From JAJVHZ01 sp041395385 (GTDB lineage Bacteria > Pseudomonadota > Gammaproteobacteria > JAJPIJ01), in contig JAWLAN010000016.1 of NCBI GenBank assembly GCA_041395385.1, forward strand, positions 60,015 through 124,014: a DNA stretch of 64,000 bases, written 5' to 3'. Position numbers and translations under genes: made by a program. Below, one piece after another: positions 43,644-52,449 of the stretch. The notes below the pieces were generated by a model. It ran no database searches. It was not told the origin of the DNA and saw only the letters and a program-made list of their open reading frames with translations. The stretch's first letter is position 1. Every line of letters starts with the position of its first letter.

Positions 43644-44954
43644 CTACGCGAGCGTCTCCAGCCGCAGGCGCGTGACCTTGCCCTTGACGGACTCCAGAGC
43701 CTCGATCTTCTCCAGGGCGTCGTTGACGGCCTGCTCGCGCACTCGCTGCGTCAGCAGGATGATGGGCACGTGCTGCTCGCCCTCGGCGGGCTCGCGCTGC
43801 CGTATCGCCTCGATGCTGATGCCGGAATCGGCGAGGATGCGGGTGATGTCGGCCAGCACCCCGGGCTTGTCCAGCGCCGTGATGCGCAGGTAATAGGCGG
43901 TGACGACCCGTTGCATCGGCAGAACGGAGACGTTGGACATGGCGTCGGGCTGGAACGCCAGATGCGGCACGCGGTGTTGCGGGTCGGCGGTCAGGGCGCG
44001 GGTGACGTCGACGAGATCGGCGACTACCGCGGAGGCCGTCGGTTCGGCGCCGGCGCCGGCGCCGTAGAACAGCAGCGGTCCGACCGCATCGCCGCGCACG
44101 AGCACGGCATTCATCACTCCGTCGACGTTGGCGATGAGGCGCCGCTCGGGGATCAGCGTGGGGTGCACGCGCAGCTCGATGCCCTCCTCGCTGCGGCGGG
44201 CGATCCCCAGGAGCTTTACCCGATAGCCAAGCGCCTCGGCGTTGACCACGTCCTCGCGCGCCACGCCGGTGATTCCTTCCACGTGCACCTTGTCGAATTG
44301 CAGCGGGATGCCGAAGGCGATGGAGGCGAGTATGGTGAGCTTGTGGGCGGCGTCGATACCCTCGATGTCGAAGGTGGGGTCGGCCTCGGCGTAGCCCTTG
44401 GCCTGGGCGTCCTTCAGCGCCTCGGCGAACTCGCGGCCGTGGTTGCGCATCTCGGTGAGGATGAAGTTGCAGGTGCCGTTGATGATGCCCGCGAGCCACT
44501 GCACGCGGTTGGCCGCCAGCGACTCGCGCATGGCCTTGATGATCGGGATGCCGCCGGCGACGGCGGCCTCGAAGGCCACCATGACGCCCTTCTCGCGGGC
44601 GCGCTTGAAGATCTCGTTGCCATGGGTCGCGATCAGCGCCTTGTTGGCCGTCACTACATGCTTGCCGTTGTCGATCGCACTGAGCACCAGGTCCCTGGCC
44701 ACGGTGTAGCCGCCGATGAGCTCGACCACCACGTCCACGTCCGGATCGCCGACTATCGCGAACGCATTCTCGACGATCCTCACCTTGCCGCCGGTGACCG
44801 CCTCCGCGCGCGCGCGGTCCTTGTCCGCCACGACGGTGATGTGTATCGGACGGCCGGCACGGCGCGTGATCTCCTCCTGGTTGCGCGCCAGCACCGCGAA
44901 GGTGCCGCCGCCGACCGTGCCTATCCCCATCAACCCCACTCGTATCGGTTTCAT
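43644..44954 (-). CDS. hom: Homoserine dehydrogenase
   Basis: 436 residues. NAD(P) motif GLMGIGTVGGGTF; VVELIGGYTVARDLVLSAI; AVAGGIPIIKAMRESLAANRV; INGTCNFILTEM; and a C-terminal ACT domain (about 350-430) for threonine feedback, beginning near YYLRITALDKPGVLADI. Monofunctional (no aspartokinase). Cotranscribed between the AlaC-type gene and thrC: 13 bp after the former. Confidence 0.96.
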   Translation of the reverse strand: MKPIRVGLMGIGTVGGGTFAVLARNQEEITRRAGRPIHITVVADKDRARAEAVTGGKVRIVENAFAIVGDPDVDVVVELIGGYTVARDLVLSAIDNGKHVVTANKALIATHGNEIFKRAREKGVMVAFEAAVAGGIPIIKAMRESLAANRVQWLAGIINGTCNFILTEMRNHGREFAEALKDAQAKGYAEADPTFDIEGIDAAHKLTILASIAFGIPLQFDKVHVEGITGVAREDVVNAEALGYRVKLLGIARRSEEGIELRVHPTLIPERRLIANVDGVMNAVLVRGDAVGPLLFYGAGAGAEPTASAVVADLVDVTRALTADPQHRVPHLAFQPDAMSNVSVLPMQRVVTAYYLRITALDKPGVLADITRILADSGISIEAIRQREPAEGEQHVPIILLTQRVREQAVNDALEKIEALESVKGKVTRLRLETLA

Positions 44955-44967
44955 CGTTCTTCAGCCG

Positions 44968-46164
44968 CTAACCGGCAACCACGCCGTCGGCCCTCAGCAT
45001 CTCCTTGATGCCCCGCACCGCCTGGCGCGTGCGGTGCTCGTTCTCGATGAGGCCGAAGCGCACGTGGCCATCGCCGTATTCGCCGAAACCCACCCCCGGC
45101 GACACCGCCACCTTGGCGTCCGCCAGCATCTTCTTGCAGAACTCGAGCGAACCCATCTTCCGGTACGGCTCCGGGATCGGCGCCCACACGAACATCGTTG
45201 CCTTCGGCTTCTCCACCGCCCAGCCGGCGGCAGTCAGACCTTCGCACAGCACGTCGCGGCGGCGCCGGTACATATCGCAGATCTCCCTCACGCAGTCCTG
45301 CGGTCCCTCCAGCGCCGCGATGCCCGCCACCTGCACCGGCGTGAACATCCCATAATCGAGGTAGGACTTCATGCGCGCCAGCGCCTTCACCAGCACCGGA
45401 TTCCCGACCATGAAGCCGATGCGCCAGCCGGGCATGTTATAGCTCTTCGACAGGGTGAAGAACTCCACCGCGACGTCCTTGGCGCCGGGCACTTGCAGGA
45501 TCGAGGGCGCCACGTAGCCGTCGAACACCAGATCGGCGTAGGCGAGATCCTGCACGACCCAGATGCCGTGCTCCTTGGCGATGTCGACGACCTTCTCGAA
45601 GAAGGTCAGATCCACGCACTCGGTGGTGGGATTGCTGGGATAGTTCAGCAGCAGCACCTTCGGCTTGGGCCAGGAGTCGCGGATGGCCTTCTCCAGCTCG
45701 GCGAAGAAATCGATGCCCGTGCCGCAGGGCACGTGTCGGATGTCCGCCCCGGCGATCACGAAGCCGTAGGGATGGATGGGATAGGCGGGATTCGGCACCA
45801 GCACCGCGTCACCGCGATCGACGATCGCCATGGCCAGGTGCGCGAGCCCCTCCTTGGAGCCGATGGTGACGATCGCCTCGCTCTCCGGGTCGAGGTAGAC
45901 CTCGTATCGGCTCTTGTACCAGTCGCAGATCGCCTTGCGCAGGCGCGGGATCCCGCGCGAGACCGAGTAGCGGTGGGTGTCGCCGCGCTGGGCGACCTCG
46001 ATCAGCTTGTCGACGATGTGCTTGGGCGTGGGCTGATCCGGATTGCCCATGCCGAAATCGATGATGTCCTCGCCGCGGCGGCGGGCGGCCATCTTCAGCT
46101 CCTGCACGGTGTTGAAGACGTACGGAGGCAGACGTTCAATTCTGGAGAACTGTGTGTTGCTCAT
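44968..46164 (-). CDS. alaC: AlaC-type class I/II aminotransferase
   Basis: 398 residues. PLP lysine in FTLSKSYNMPGWRIGF, substrate/PLP aspartate region LLLNYPSNPTTE, VVQDLAYADLVFDG, and C-terminal VRFGLIENEHRTRQA. This is the alanine transaminase group that commonly precedes hom-thrC in gammaproteobacteria. It forms alanine from pyruvate and glutamate; a broader specificity is possible. First gene of the threonine operon. Upstream region 46165-46340 carries TTGACA at a possible promoter, divergent from tldD. Confidence 0.9.
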   Translation of the reverse strand: MSNTQFSRIERLPPYVFNTVQELKMAARRRGEDIIDFGMGNPDQPTPKHIVDKLIEVAQRGDTHRYSVSRGIPRLRKAICDWYKSRYEVYLDPESEAIVTIGSKEGLAHLAMAIVDRGDAVLVPNPAYPIHPYGFVIAGADIRHVPCGTGIDFFAELEKAIRDSWPKPKVLLLNYPSNPTTECVDLTFFEKVVDIAKEHGIWVVQDLAYADLVFDGYVAPSILQVPGAKDVAVEFFTLSKSYNMPGWRIGFMVGNPVLVKALARMKSYLDYGMFTPVQVAGIAALEGPQDCVREICDMYRRRRDVLCEGLTAAGWAVEKPKATMFVWAPIPEPYRKMGSLEFCKKMLADAKVAVSPGVGFGEYGDGHVRFGLIENEHRTRQAVRGIKEMLRADGVVAG

Positions 46165-46340
46165 TGCGGTCCAAGGGAGAGATTTAGGTTGTGCCGGTCC
46201 CCCCTGTCCCCTTCCGGGAACCCGAACCGGCGGTATGCCGTTGAAAACCTGCGTGCTAGACCCAAAGGTCTGAGAAGGTACATAGCAGGTACAGTTGTGT
46301 CAAACTCCGGGCCGTAACCACGCTCACGAACGCCGAAAAA

Positions 46341-47792
46341 ATGTCCGACAGCCTCGCCCTCGCCCGCCAGCAGACCCTTGCGCCCGCCGCCCTGGAGGAT
46401 CGACATCTCGAACAGGTGCTCAACGGCCTGCTCGATGCCCGCCTCGACTATGCCGACCTGTATTTCGAGCACAGCCGGTCCGAGGGCTGGACGCTGGAGG
46501 ACGGGATCGTCAAGGAGGGCTCGCACAGCATCGGCGAGGGCGTGGGCGTGCGCGCGGTGGCGGGCGAGAAGACCGGCTTCGCCTATGCCGATGAGATCGC
46601 CATGCCGGCGCTGCAGAGCGCCGCGGGGGCCGCGCGCGCGATCGCCGGGCGCGGCGGCGACGGCGGCGGGCTGGTCTGGCAACGGCCCGCCGGCAAGCTG
46701 CTGTACAGGCCGCTGGACCCGGTGGAGACCCTGGCCGCCGAGGAGAAGGTGCGGCTGCTGCAGGAGATCGATGCCTGCGCCCGCGCGCTCGATGCGCGCG
46801 TCAGCCAGGTCGTCGTCAGCCTGAGCGGGCAGCGCAAGTCGGTGCTGGTGGCGGCCAGCGACGGCACGCTCGCGGGCGACGTGCGCCCCCTCGTCCGCCT
46901 GAACGTCACGGTCATCGTGGAGCAGGGCGGGCGACGCGAGACCGGAAGCTATGGCGGCGGCGGACGTTTCGGCTACGAGTGGCTGAAGGCCGACGGCCGC
47001 ATCCAGCAGTTCGCGCGCGAGGCCGTGCGCCAGGCCTTGATCAACCTGGACGCGGAGCCCGCGCCGGCCGGCGAGATGACGGTGGTGCTGGGTCCGGGCT
47101 GGCCCGGCATCCTGCTGCACGAGGCGATCGGCCACGGCCTGGAGGGTGATTTCAACCGCAAGGGCACCTCGGCGTTCGCCGGGCGCATCGGTGAGCGCGT
47201 GGCCGCCCCCGGGGTCACCGTCGTGGACGACGGCACGCTTCCCGACCGCCGCGGCTCGCTCAACGTCGATGACGAGGGCACGCCCACCCAGTGCACGGTC
47301 CTCATCGAGGACGGCATCCTGCGCGGCTACATGCAGGACAAGCACAATGCACGGTTGATGAAACTGCCGCCGACCGGCAACGGCCGCCGCCAGTCCTACT
47401 CGCACCGGCCCATGCCGCGGATGACCAACACCTACATGCTGGCCGGCCCGCACGATCCACAGGAGATCATCGCCACCGTCGACCGCGGCCTGTACGCCGT
47501 CAACTTCGGCGGCGGCCAGGTCGACATCACCAACGGCAAGTTCGTGTTCTCCGCTGCCGAGGCCTATCTCATCGAGGATGGCAGGGTGACCCGCCCCGTA
47601 AAGGGCGCCACCCTCATCGGCAATGGCCCCGACGTGCTCACCCGCGTCAGCATGATCGGCAGCGATCTGCAACTCGATGCCGGCGTGGGCACCTGCGGCA
47701 AGAATGGCCAGTCCGTGCCCGTGTGCGTCGGGCAGCCGACCCTGCGCATCGACCGCCTGACCGTCGGCGGCACGAGCTCCCGCAGTCATTGA
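46341..47792 (+). CDS. tldD: Metalloprotease TldD
   Basis: 483 residues. The zinc motif is HEAIGHGLEGDF (His260, Glu261, His264), with MTNTYMLAGPHDPQEIIATV and a C-terminal GTCGKNGQSVPVCVGQPTLRI, as in TldD. It works as a heterodimer with TldE/PmbA (not in this window) on small peptides and in the maturation of some bacteriocins. Start MSDSLALARQQTL chosen at the first ATG. Divergent from the threonine operon. Confidence 0.96.
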   Translation: MSDSLALARQQTLAPAALEDRHLEQVLNGLLDARLDYADLYFEHSRSEGWTLEDGIVKEGSHSIGEGVGVRAVAGEKTGFAYADEIAMPALQSAAGAARAIAGRGGDGGGLVWQRPAGKLLYRPLDPVETLAAEEKVRLLQEIDACARALDARVSQVVVSLSGQRKSVLVAASDGTLAGDVRPLVRLNVTVIVEQGGRRETGSYGGGGRFGYEWLKADGRIQQFAREAVRQALINLDAEPAPAGEMTVVLGPGWPGILLHEAIGHGLEGDFNRKGTSAFAGRIGERVAAPGVTVVDDGTLPDRRGSLNVDDEGTPTQCTVLIEDGILRGYMQDKHNARLMKLPPTGNGRRQSYSHRPMPRMTNTYMLAGPHDPQEIIATVDRGLYAVNFGGGQVDITNGKFVFSAAEAYLIEDGRVTRPVKGATLIGNGPDVLTRVSMIGSDLQLDAGVGTCGKNGQSVPVCVGQPTLRIDRLTVGGTSSRSH

Positions 47793-47824
47793 ACACCAGA
47801 GCCGAAATGCCGATCACGTCCCAT

Positions 47825-47953
47825 GCGCCGTTCCGGTCGCAGGGCCGGCGCGCCTTGATGTCGAGCGCAGTCTGGAACGAAGCTCGACATCACGGTAGCT
47901 CGTGGGACAGGATGTCCCGCGAGCGGTAGCCGGACCTGCGACCGGAATGGCGC
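47825..47953. repeat. Nested inverted-repeat element (three-way-junction shape)
   Basis: Outer arms 47825-47843 and 47935-47953 match at 18 of 19 positions. Inside are two hairpins: 47856-47866 with 47882-47892 (11/11) and 47898-47908 with 47914-47924 (10/11). The second is bracketed by GGTAGC on both sides and its loop region reads GGACAGGATGTCC, like REP elements moved by RAYT proteins. It lies between convergent tldD and the GlcD-type gene. Confidence 0.65.
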
Positions 47954-48027
47954 GCGCCGACTTGAAGTTCCACTCTGCTGTCTAGATGCGGGCGCCGGCG
48001 CCGGGCGCGGCAGGCTCGCGCGGAACC

Positions 48028-49518
48028 TCAGAAGCGCGGCAGGTCCGGATGCGGCAGCTCGCCGCCGTGCACGTGCATGCCGCCGAGCTCCGCGCAGCGC
48101 GCCAGGGTGGGTACCGCCTTGCCGGGATTCAGCAGGCCGTAGGAATCGAACACCCGTTTGACGGCGTGGAAGTGCTGCAGCTCCAGCGCGCTGAACTGCA
48201 CGCACATCTGGTCGAGCTTCTCCACGCCGACGCCGTGCTCGCCGGTCACCGTGCCGCCGACCCTGACGCACAACTCGAGGATCTCGCCGCCGAATCTCTC
48301 TGCCTTGGCCAGTTCCCCGGGCTTGTTGGCGTCGTACATGATGAGCGGATGCAGGTTGCCGTCCCCGGCGTGAAACACGTTGGCCACCGGCAGCCCGTAT
48401 TCCGTCGACAGCCCGGCGATGCGCCGCAGCACGTGCGCCAGCTGATGGCGCGGGATGGTGCCGTCCATGCAGTAATAATCGGGCGCCAGCCGGCCCACGG
48501 CCGGGAAGGCCGCCTTGCGGCCCGCCCACAGCTGCCGGCATTCCGCCTCGTCGGCCGCCACTCGCACGGCCGTGGCACGGTGCGCCTGCAGGACCTCGCG
48601 CACGCGCTCCAGCTGCGCGGCGACCTCGGCGGGTATGCCGTCGAGCTCGCAGATGAGGATTGCCTCGGCATCGGTGGGATAGCCGGCATGCACGAAGTCC
48701 TCGGCGGCCATGATCGCCAGCCTGTCCATCATCTCCAGGCCCGCGGGCAGGATGCCGGCGGCGATGATGCCGGCCACGGCGTTGCCGGCGTCCTCGACGC
48801 TCGCGAAGGCCGCCAGGACCACCTGCGCCGAGGACGGGATCGGCAGCAGTCGCACGGTGACCTCCATGATGATGGCGAGCATGCCCTCCGAGCCGTTCAT
48901 CAGCGCCAGCAGGTCATAGCCGGGCGCATCCAGCGCCTGGGAGCCGATGTCCAGCCACTCCCCCTCGATGGTCAATGCCCGGACCCGCAGCACGTTGTGC
49001 ACGGTCAGGCCGTATTTCAGGCAGTGCACGCCGCCGGAATTCTCCGCGACGTTGCCGCCGATGCTGCAGGCGATCTGCGAGGAGGGGTCCGGCGCGTAGT
49101 ACAGGCCGTGCGGCGCGGCCGCCTCGCTGATGGCGAGATTGCGCACGCCCGGCTCGACGACCGCGGTGCGGCCGAACGGATCGAGATCGAGGATTCGGTT
49201 GAAGCGCGCCAGGCTGAGCAACACGCCGTTGCGATGGGGCAGCGCGCCGCCGGAGAGGCTGGTCCCGGCGCCGCGCGCGACCACCGGCACGCGCCGCCCG
49301 TGGCATAGCCTGAGCACGGCCTGCACCTGCTCCGCGGTCTGCGGCATGACCACCACGCGCGGAAGCTGCCGGTAGGCGGAAAGGCCGTCGCACTCGTACG
49401 GCCGCAAGGATTCTTCGTCGGTGATCACCGCGCCGGCCGGCAGCAGCGCCTCGAGGGCCGGGACCAGGTCGGTCTGGGGCCCGCCCTCGACATGCCGTCG
49501 GTCCCGCATCGGCGCCAT
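48028..49518 (-). CDS. FAD-linked oxidase, GlcD (glycolate/D-lactate dehydrogenase) type
   Basis: About 496 residues from ATG 49518, chosen for the GGAGGGGG just upstream. FAD-binding domain: PVVARGAGTSLSGGALP, PSSQIACSIGGNVAENSGG, VKYGLT-like HCLKYGLTVHNVL, LMNGSEGMLAIIMEVT; C-terminal catalytic part FHAGDGNLHPLIMYD and GTVTGEHGVGVEK. Those are GlcD features. GlcE and GlcF partners are not adjacent, so it may be a D-2-hydroxyacid dehydrogenase acting with other electron carriers. 13 bp after glgC-like gene. Confidence 0.85.
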   Translation of the reverse strand: MAPMRDRRHVEGGPQTDLVPALEALLPAGAVITDEESLRPYECDGLSAYRQLPRVVVMPQTAEQVQAVLRLCHGRRVPVVARGAGTSLSGGALPHRNGVLLSLARFNRILDLDPFGRTAVVEPGVRNLAISEAAAPHGLYYAPDPSSQIACSIGGNVAENSGGVHCLKYGLTVHNVLRVRALTIEGEWLDIGSQALDAPGYDLLALMNGSEGMLAIIMEVTVRLLPIPSSAQVVLAAFASVEDAGNAVAGIIAAGILPAGLEMMDRLAIMAAEDFVHAGYPTDAEAILICELDGIPAEVAAQLERVREVLQAHRATAVRVAADEAECRQLWAGRKAAFPAVGRLAPDYYCMDGTIPRHQLAHVLRRIAGLSTEYGLPVANVFHAGDGNLHPLIMYDANKPGELAKAERFGGEILELCVRVGGTVTGEHGVGVEKLDQMCVQFSALELQHFHAVKRVFDSYGLLNPGKAVPTLARCAELGGMHVHGGELPHPDLPRF

Positions 49519-49531
49519 CTGCCCCCTCCCC

Positions 49532-50782
49532 TCAGCGTGAGGCCCTGACCTTCTCGCGCGTCTGCGCCGTCTCGAAGGCATAGCCCTTCGGCACGACGGC
49601 GATGCCGCGATCGGTCACGACGAACTGCCGGCGATCGGCGTCCTCGTCCAAGCCGATTCGGGTCCCGGGCGGGATGCGCACGTATTTGTCCACGATGCAG
49701 TTGCGCAGGCGCGCGCCCTCGCCCACGTGTACGCCGGAGAACAGGATGGCGTTGTCGACGGTCGCCGCGTCCTCCACCCGCACGTGCGGGAACAGCACGC
49801 TGTGGTTGACGCCGCCGCCGGCGATGACCGTGCCGCCGGCGACGATCGAGTTCACGAAGATCCCCTCGTTGCAGGACTTGCCCGGCACCGTGCGCGCCGG
49901 CGGGCTCTGCGGCTGGTAGGTGCGGATCGGCCAGTCGGCCTGGTAGAGATCCAGCGGCGACTCGAAGTGCAGCAGGTCCATGTTGGCCTGGTAATAGGCG
50001 TCCAGCGACGACATCCGCCGCCAGTAGCGGTCCTGCGAGACGCGGCCCGCGCTGCCCCCGAACCGGTAGGCGACCATGCGGATCCTGCCGAGCAGCTCCG
50101 GCAGCAGCGCCTCGCCGACGTCAAGCGTGCTCGCCCCGGTGGCGATCGGCATCGCCAGGATCTTCAGCAGCACGTCCTTGTTGAAGATGTATATCCCCAT
50201 CGACGCCGGGTGATCGGTCAGGCCGGCGGCCACCGCGGGATGGTGGTAGGAGACGATCTCGTCGCGCTCGTTGACGCCGAGCACCGGCAACGCCGGGTCG
50301 CGCTGGGAGTCCTGCGGCGGCAGGCAGGCCACGGTCACCCCCGCGCCCTCGCGGCGATGGAATTCGATCATGGCGGCATAATCCATGCGGTAGACGTACT
50401 CGCCGGAGAGCACCGCGACCACGTCGCCCCGGTTACGCTCCAGGATGTAGGCGTTCTGCTTCAGCGCGTCGGTGGCGCTGCCGTAGCCCATCCTGCCGGA
50501 CTGCATCTGCGGCGATACGGGAGTCACGAACTCGCCGATCTCGGGGTTGAAGACCGACCAGCCGTCGCGCAGGTGCTTGTGCAGCGAGTGCGACATGTAC
50601 TGGGTCAGCACCAGCATGCGGCGCAGGCCGGAATGCAGGCAGTTGGTCAGGGCGAAGTCGATGGTCCGGTACAGCCCGCCGAAGGGCACGGCGGCCGAGG
50701 CCCTGGCCGCGGTCAGTGGTTTCAGTTCCTCGGCCTCGCCGATGGCGAGCACCACCGCTATGGCATTATCGGCCGCGGACAT
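49532..50782 (-). CDS. GlgC-family protein with degenerate active site
   Basis: 416 residues, overall a glucose-1-phosphate adenylyltransferase: VPFGGLYRTIDFALTN, QYMSHSLHKHL, GSATDALKQN, SMGIYIFNKDVLL, and a C-terminal beta-helix (ILFSGVHVGEGARLRNCIVD). But the catalytic set is broken: the nucleotide loop GGRGxRL reads LAIGEAEEL (12-20), RAKPA reads RASAA, the catalytic Asp of GDH reads Glu128 (LSGEYVYRMDY), and the sugar-binding FxEKP is replaced by IVSYHHPAV (176-184). It resembles the situation in GlgD-type inactive subunits. Probably regulatory or with another activity. No other glycogen gene is near. Confidence 0.85.
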   Translation of the reverse strand: MSAADNAIAVVLAIGEAEELKPLTAARASAAVPFGGLYRTIDFALTNCLHSGLRRMLVLTQYMSHSLHKHLRDGWSVFNPEIGEFVTPVSPQMQSGRMGYGSATDALKQNAYILERNRGDVVAVLSGEYVYRMDYAAMIEFHRREGAGVTVACLPPQDSQRDPALPVLGVNERDEIVSYHHPAVAAGLTDHPASMGIYIFNKDVLLKILAMPIATGASTLDVGEALLPELLGRIRMVAYRFGGSAGRVSQDRYWRRMSSLDAYYQANMDLLHFESPLDLYQADWPIRTYQPQSPPARTVPGKSCNEGIFVNSIVAGGTVIAGGGVNHSVLFPHVRVEDAATVDNAILFSGVHVGEGARLRNCIVDKYVRIPPGTRIGLDEDADRRQFVVTDRGIAVVPKGYAFETAQTREKVRASR

Positions 50783-50928
50783 CTCTAAACCCTTTTATCA
50801 AGTTCATGCTTCAACTGTATTACAATCGGGAAAATTCGGTCGGGAGTTCAGATCCAGCCTGAAGCCGTGCAGAACGGCTCGCCTGGGTCCCGGAGGCCCA
50901 CCCCACCAACAGCGAGCATACACCAGAC

Positions 50929-52440
50929 ATGGCCGAGGAGATTCTCATCAACATGACGCCGCAGGAGACGCGGGTGGCGTTCATCGAGAACGGGGTGCTG
51001 CAGGAGGTCATCGTCGAGCGCAACCGGCGCCGCGGCCTGGTCGGCAACATCTATCTCGGCAAGGTCTCCCGTGTGCTGCCCGGCATGGGTGCGGCCTTCG
51101 TGGAGATCGGTCTGCAACGGACGGCCTTTCTGCACATCTCCGACATCCTCACGGTGGAGCAGCCGTCCGCCAACGGCGGCGGTTCGATCACCATCGACCA
51201 GATACTGAGAGAGGGCCAGGAGATCCTCGTGCAGGTGGCCAAGGACCCGCTGGGCACCAAGGGGGCGCGGCTCACCACGCAGATCTGCATCCCCTCGCGC
51301 TACCTGGTGTTCATGCCGCACAGCCAGACGATCGGCATCTCGCAGCGGATCGAGAACGAGCAGGAGCGGACCCGGCTGCGCGAGATCCTCACGCGCCGCG
51401 GCGTGGGCCTGACGGGCGAGAACGGCAACGGCGTCATCAATGCCGACGCCGCGCAGTCCTCCCCGGGCGGATTCATCGTGCGCACGGCGGCCGAGGGCAT
51501 CGACGAGGAGAGCATCGCCACCGACATGGAGTTCCTGCAACGGCTGTGGCAGTCGATCCAGTCGCACATCTCCCAGGCGGCGGCGCCGGCGCTGGTGCAC
51601 GACGATCTGCCGCTGCTCCTGCGCACGGTGCGTGATCTCGCGGCCCGCGAGGTCGAGGTGATCCGGGTGGACTCGCGCGAGAACTACACGCGTTTGAAGG
51701 AGTTCGTCCAGGAGTTCATTCCCGATCTCGGCGATCGGATCGAGCACTATCCTGGCGAGCGGCCCATCTTTGATCTTTACTCGGTGGAGGACGAGATCCA
51801 ACGCGCGCTGGAACGACGCGTGGAACTGAAGTCCGGCGGTCACCTGATCTTCGATCAGACCGAGGCGATGACCACCGTCGACGTGAACACCGGCGCCTTC
51901 GTCGGTCACCGCAATCTCGAGGAGACGATCTTCAAGACCAACCTCGAGGCGGCCCAGGCGATCGCGCGGCAGCTGCGGCTGCGCAACCTGGGAGGGATCA
52001 TCATCGTCGACTTCATCGACATGGCCGACCCCGATCACCAGCGCCAGGTGCTGCGCGCGCTCGAACGCAGCCTGGAGCGCGACCACTCCAAGGTGGTGGT
52101 CAGCGAGATCACCTCGCTCGGGCTGGTGCAGATCACCCGCAAGCGCACGCGCGAGAGTCTCGAGCACGTGCTGTGCGAGCCCTGCCCGACCTGCCAGGGA
52201 CGCGGCTCGATCAAGACGGCCGAGACCGTCTGCTACGAAATCTTCCGCGAGATACTGCGCGAGGTCCGCCAGTTCGAGACGCAGAAGCTGCTGGTGGTGG
52301 CCGCGCGCGAAGTCGTGGACCGCCTCACGGACGAAGAGTCGCAAGCCGTGGCAGAACTGGAAGAGTTCATCGAGCGCCCCATCCAGTTCCAGGTCGAGCC
52401 CATGTACTCGCCGGAACAATTCGACGTGGTGCTACTCTGA
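50929..52440 (+). CDS. rng: Ribonuclease G
   Basis: 503 residues. N-terminal S1 domain (about 35-125; GNIYLGKVSRVLPGMGAAFVE), catalytic magnesium aspartates in TVDVNTGAFVG and IIVDFIDMAD, and the zinc-link CEPCPTCQGRG. Short form without the long RNase E scaffold tail, so RNase G. An insertion of about 20 residues (GENGNGVINADAAQSSPGG) sits in the RNase H-like domain. Cuts 5' of 16S rRNA and mRNAs. A TACAAT -10-like element lies about 100 bp upstream. Adjacent to yhdP, 9 bp gap, a common arrangement. Confidence 0.95.
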   Translation: MAEEILINMTPQETRVAFIENGVLQEVIVERNRRRGLVGNIYLGKVSRVLPGMGAAFVEIGLQRTAFLHISDILTVEQPSANGGGSITIDQILREGQEILVQVAKDPLGTKGARLTTQICIPSRYLVFMPHSQTIGISQRIENEQERTRLREILTRRGVGLTGENGNGVINADAAQSSPGGFIVRTAAEGIDEESIATDMEFLQRLWQSIQSHISQAAAPALVHDDLPLLLRTVRDLAAREVEVIRVDSRENYTRLKEFVQEFIPDLGDRIEHYPGERPIFDLYSVEDEIQRALERRVELKSGGHLIFDQTEAMTTVDVNTGAFVGHRNLEETIFKTNLEAAQAIARQLRLRNLGGIIIVDFIDMADPDHQRQVLRALERSLERDHSKVVVSEITSLGLVQITRKRTRESLEHVLCEPCPTCQGRGSIKTAETVCYEIFREILREVRQFETQKLLVVAAREVVDRLTDEESQAVAELEEFIERPIQFQVEPMYSPEQFDVVLL

Positions 52441-52449
52441 TTCTGCCTG

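Noticed and set aside
42330..45008. 892-codon plus-strand frame across thrC and hom
   Set aside because: Shadow of two clearly recognisable minus-strand enzymes; no domain content.
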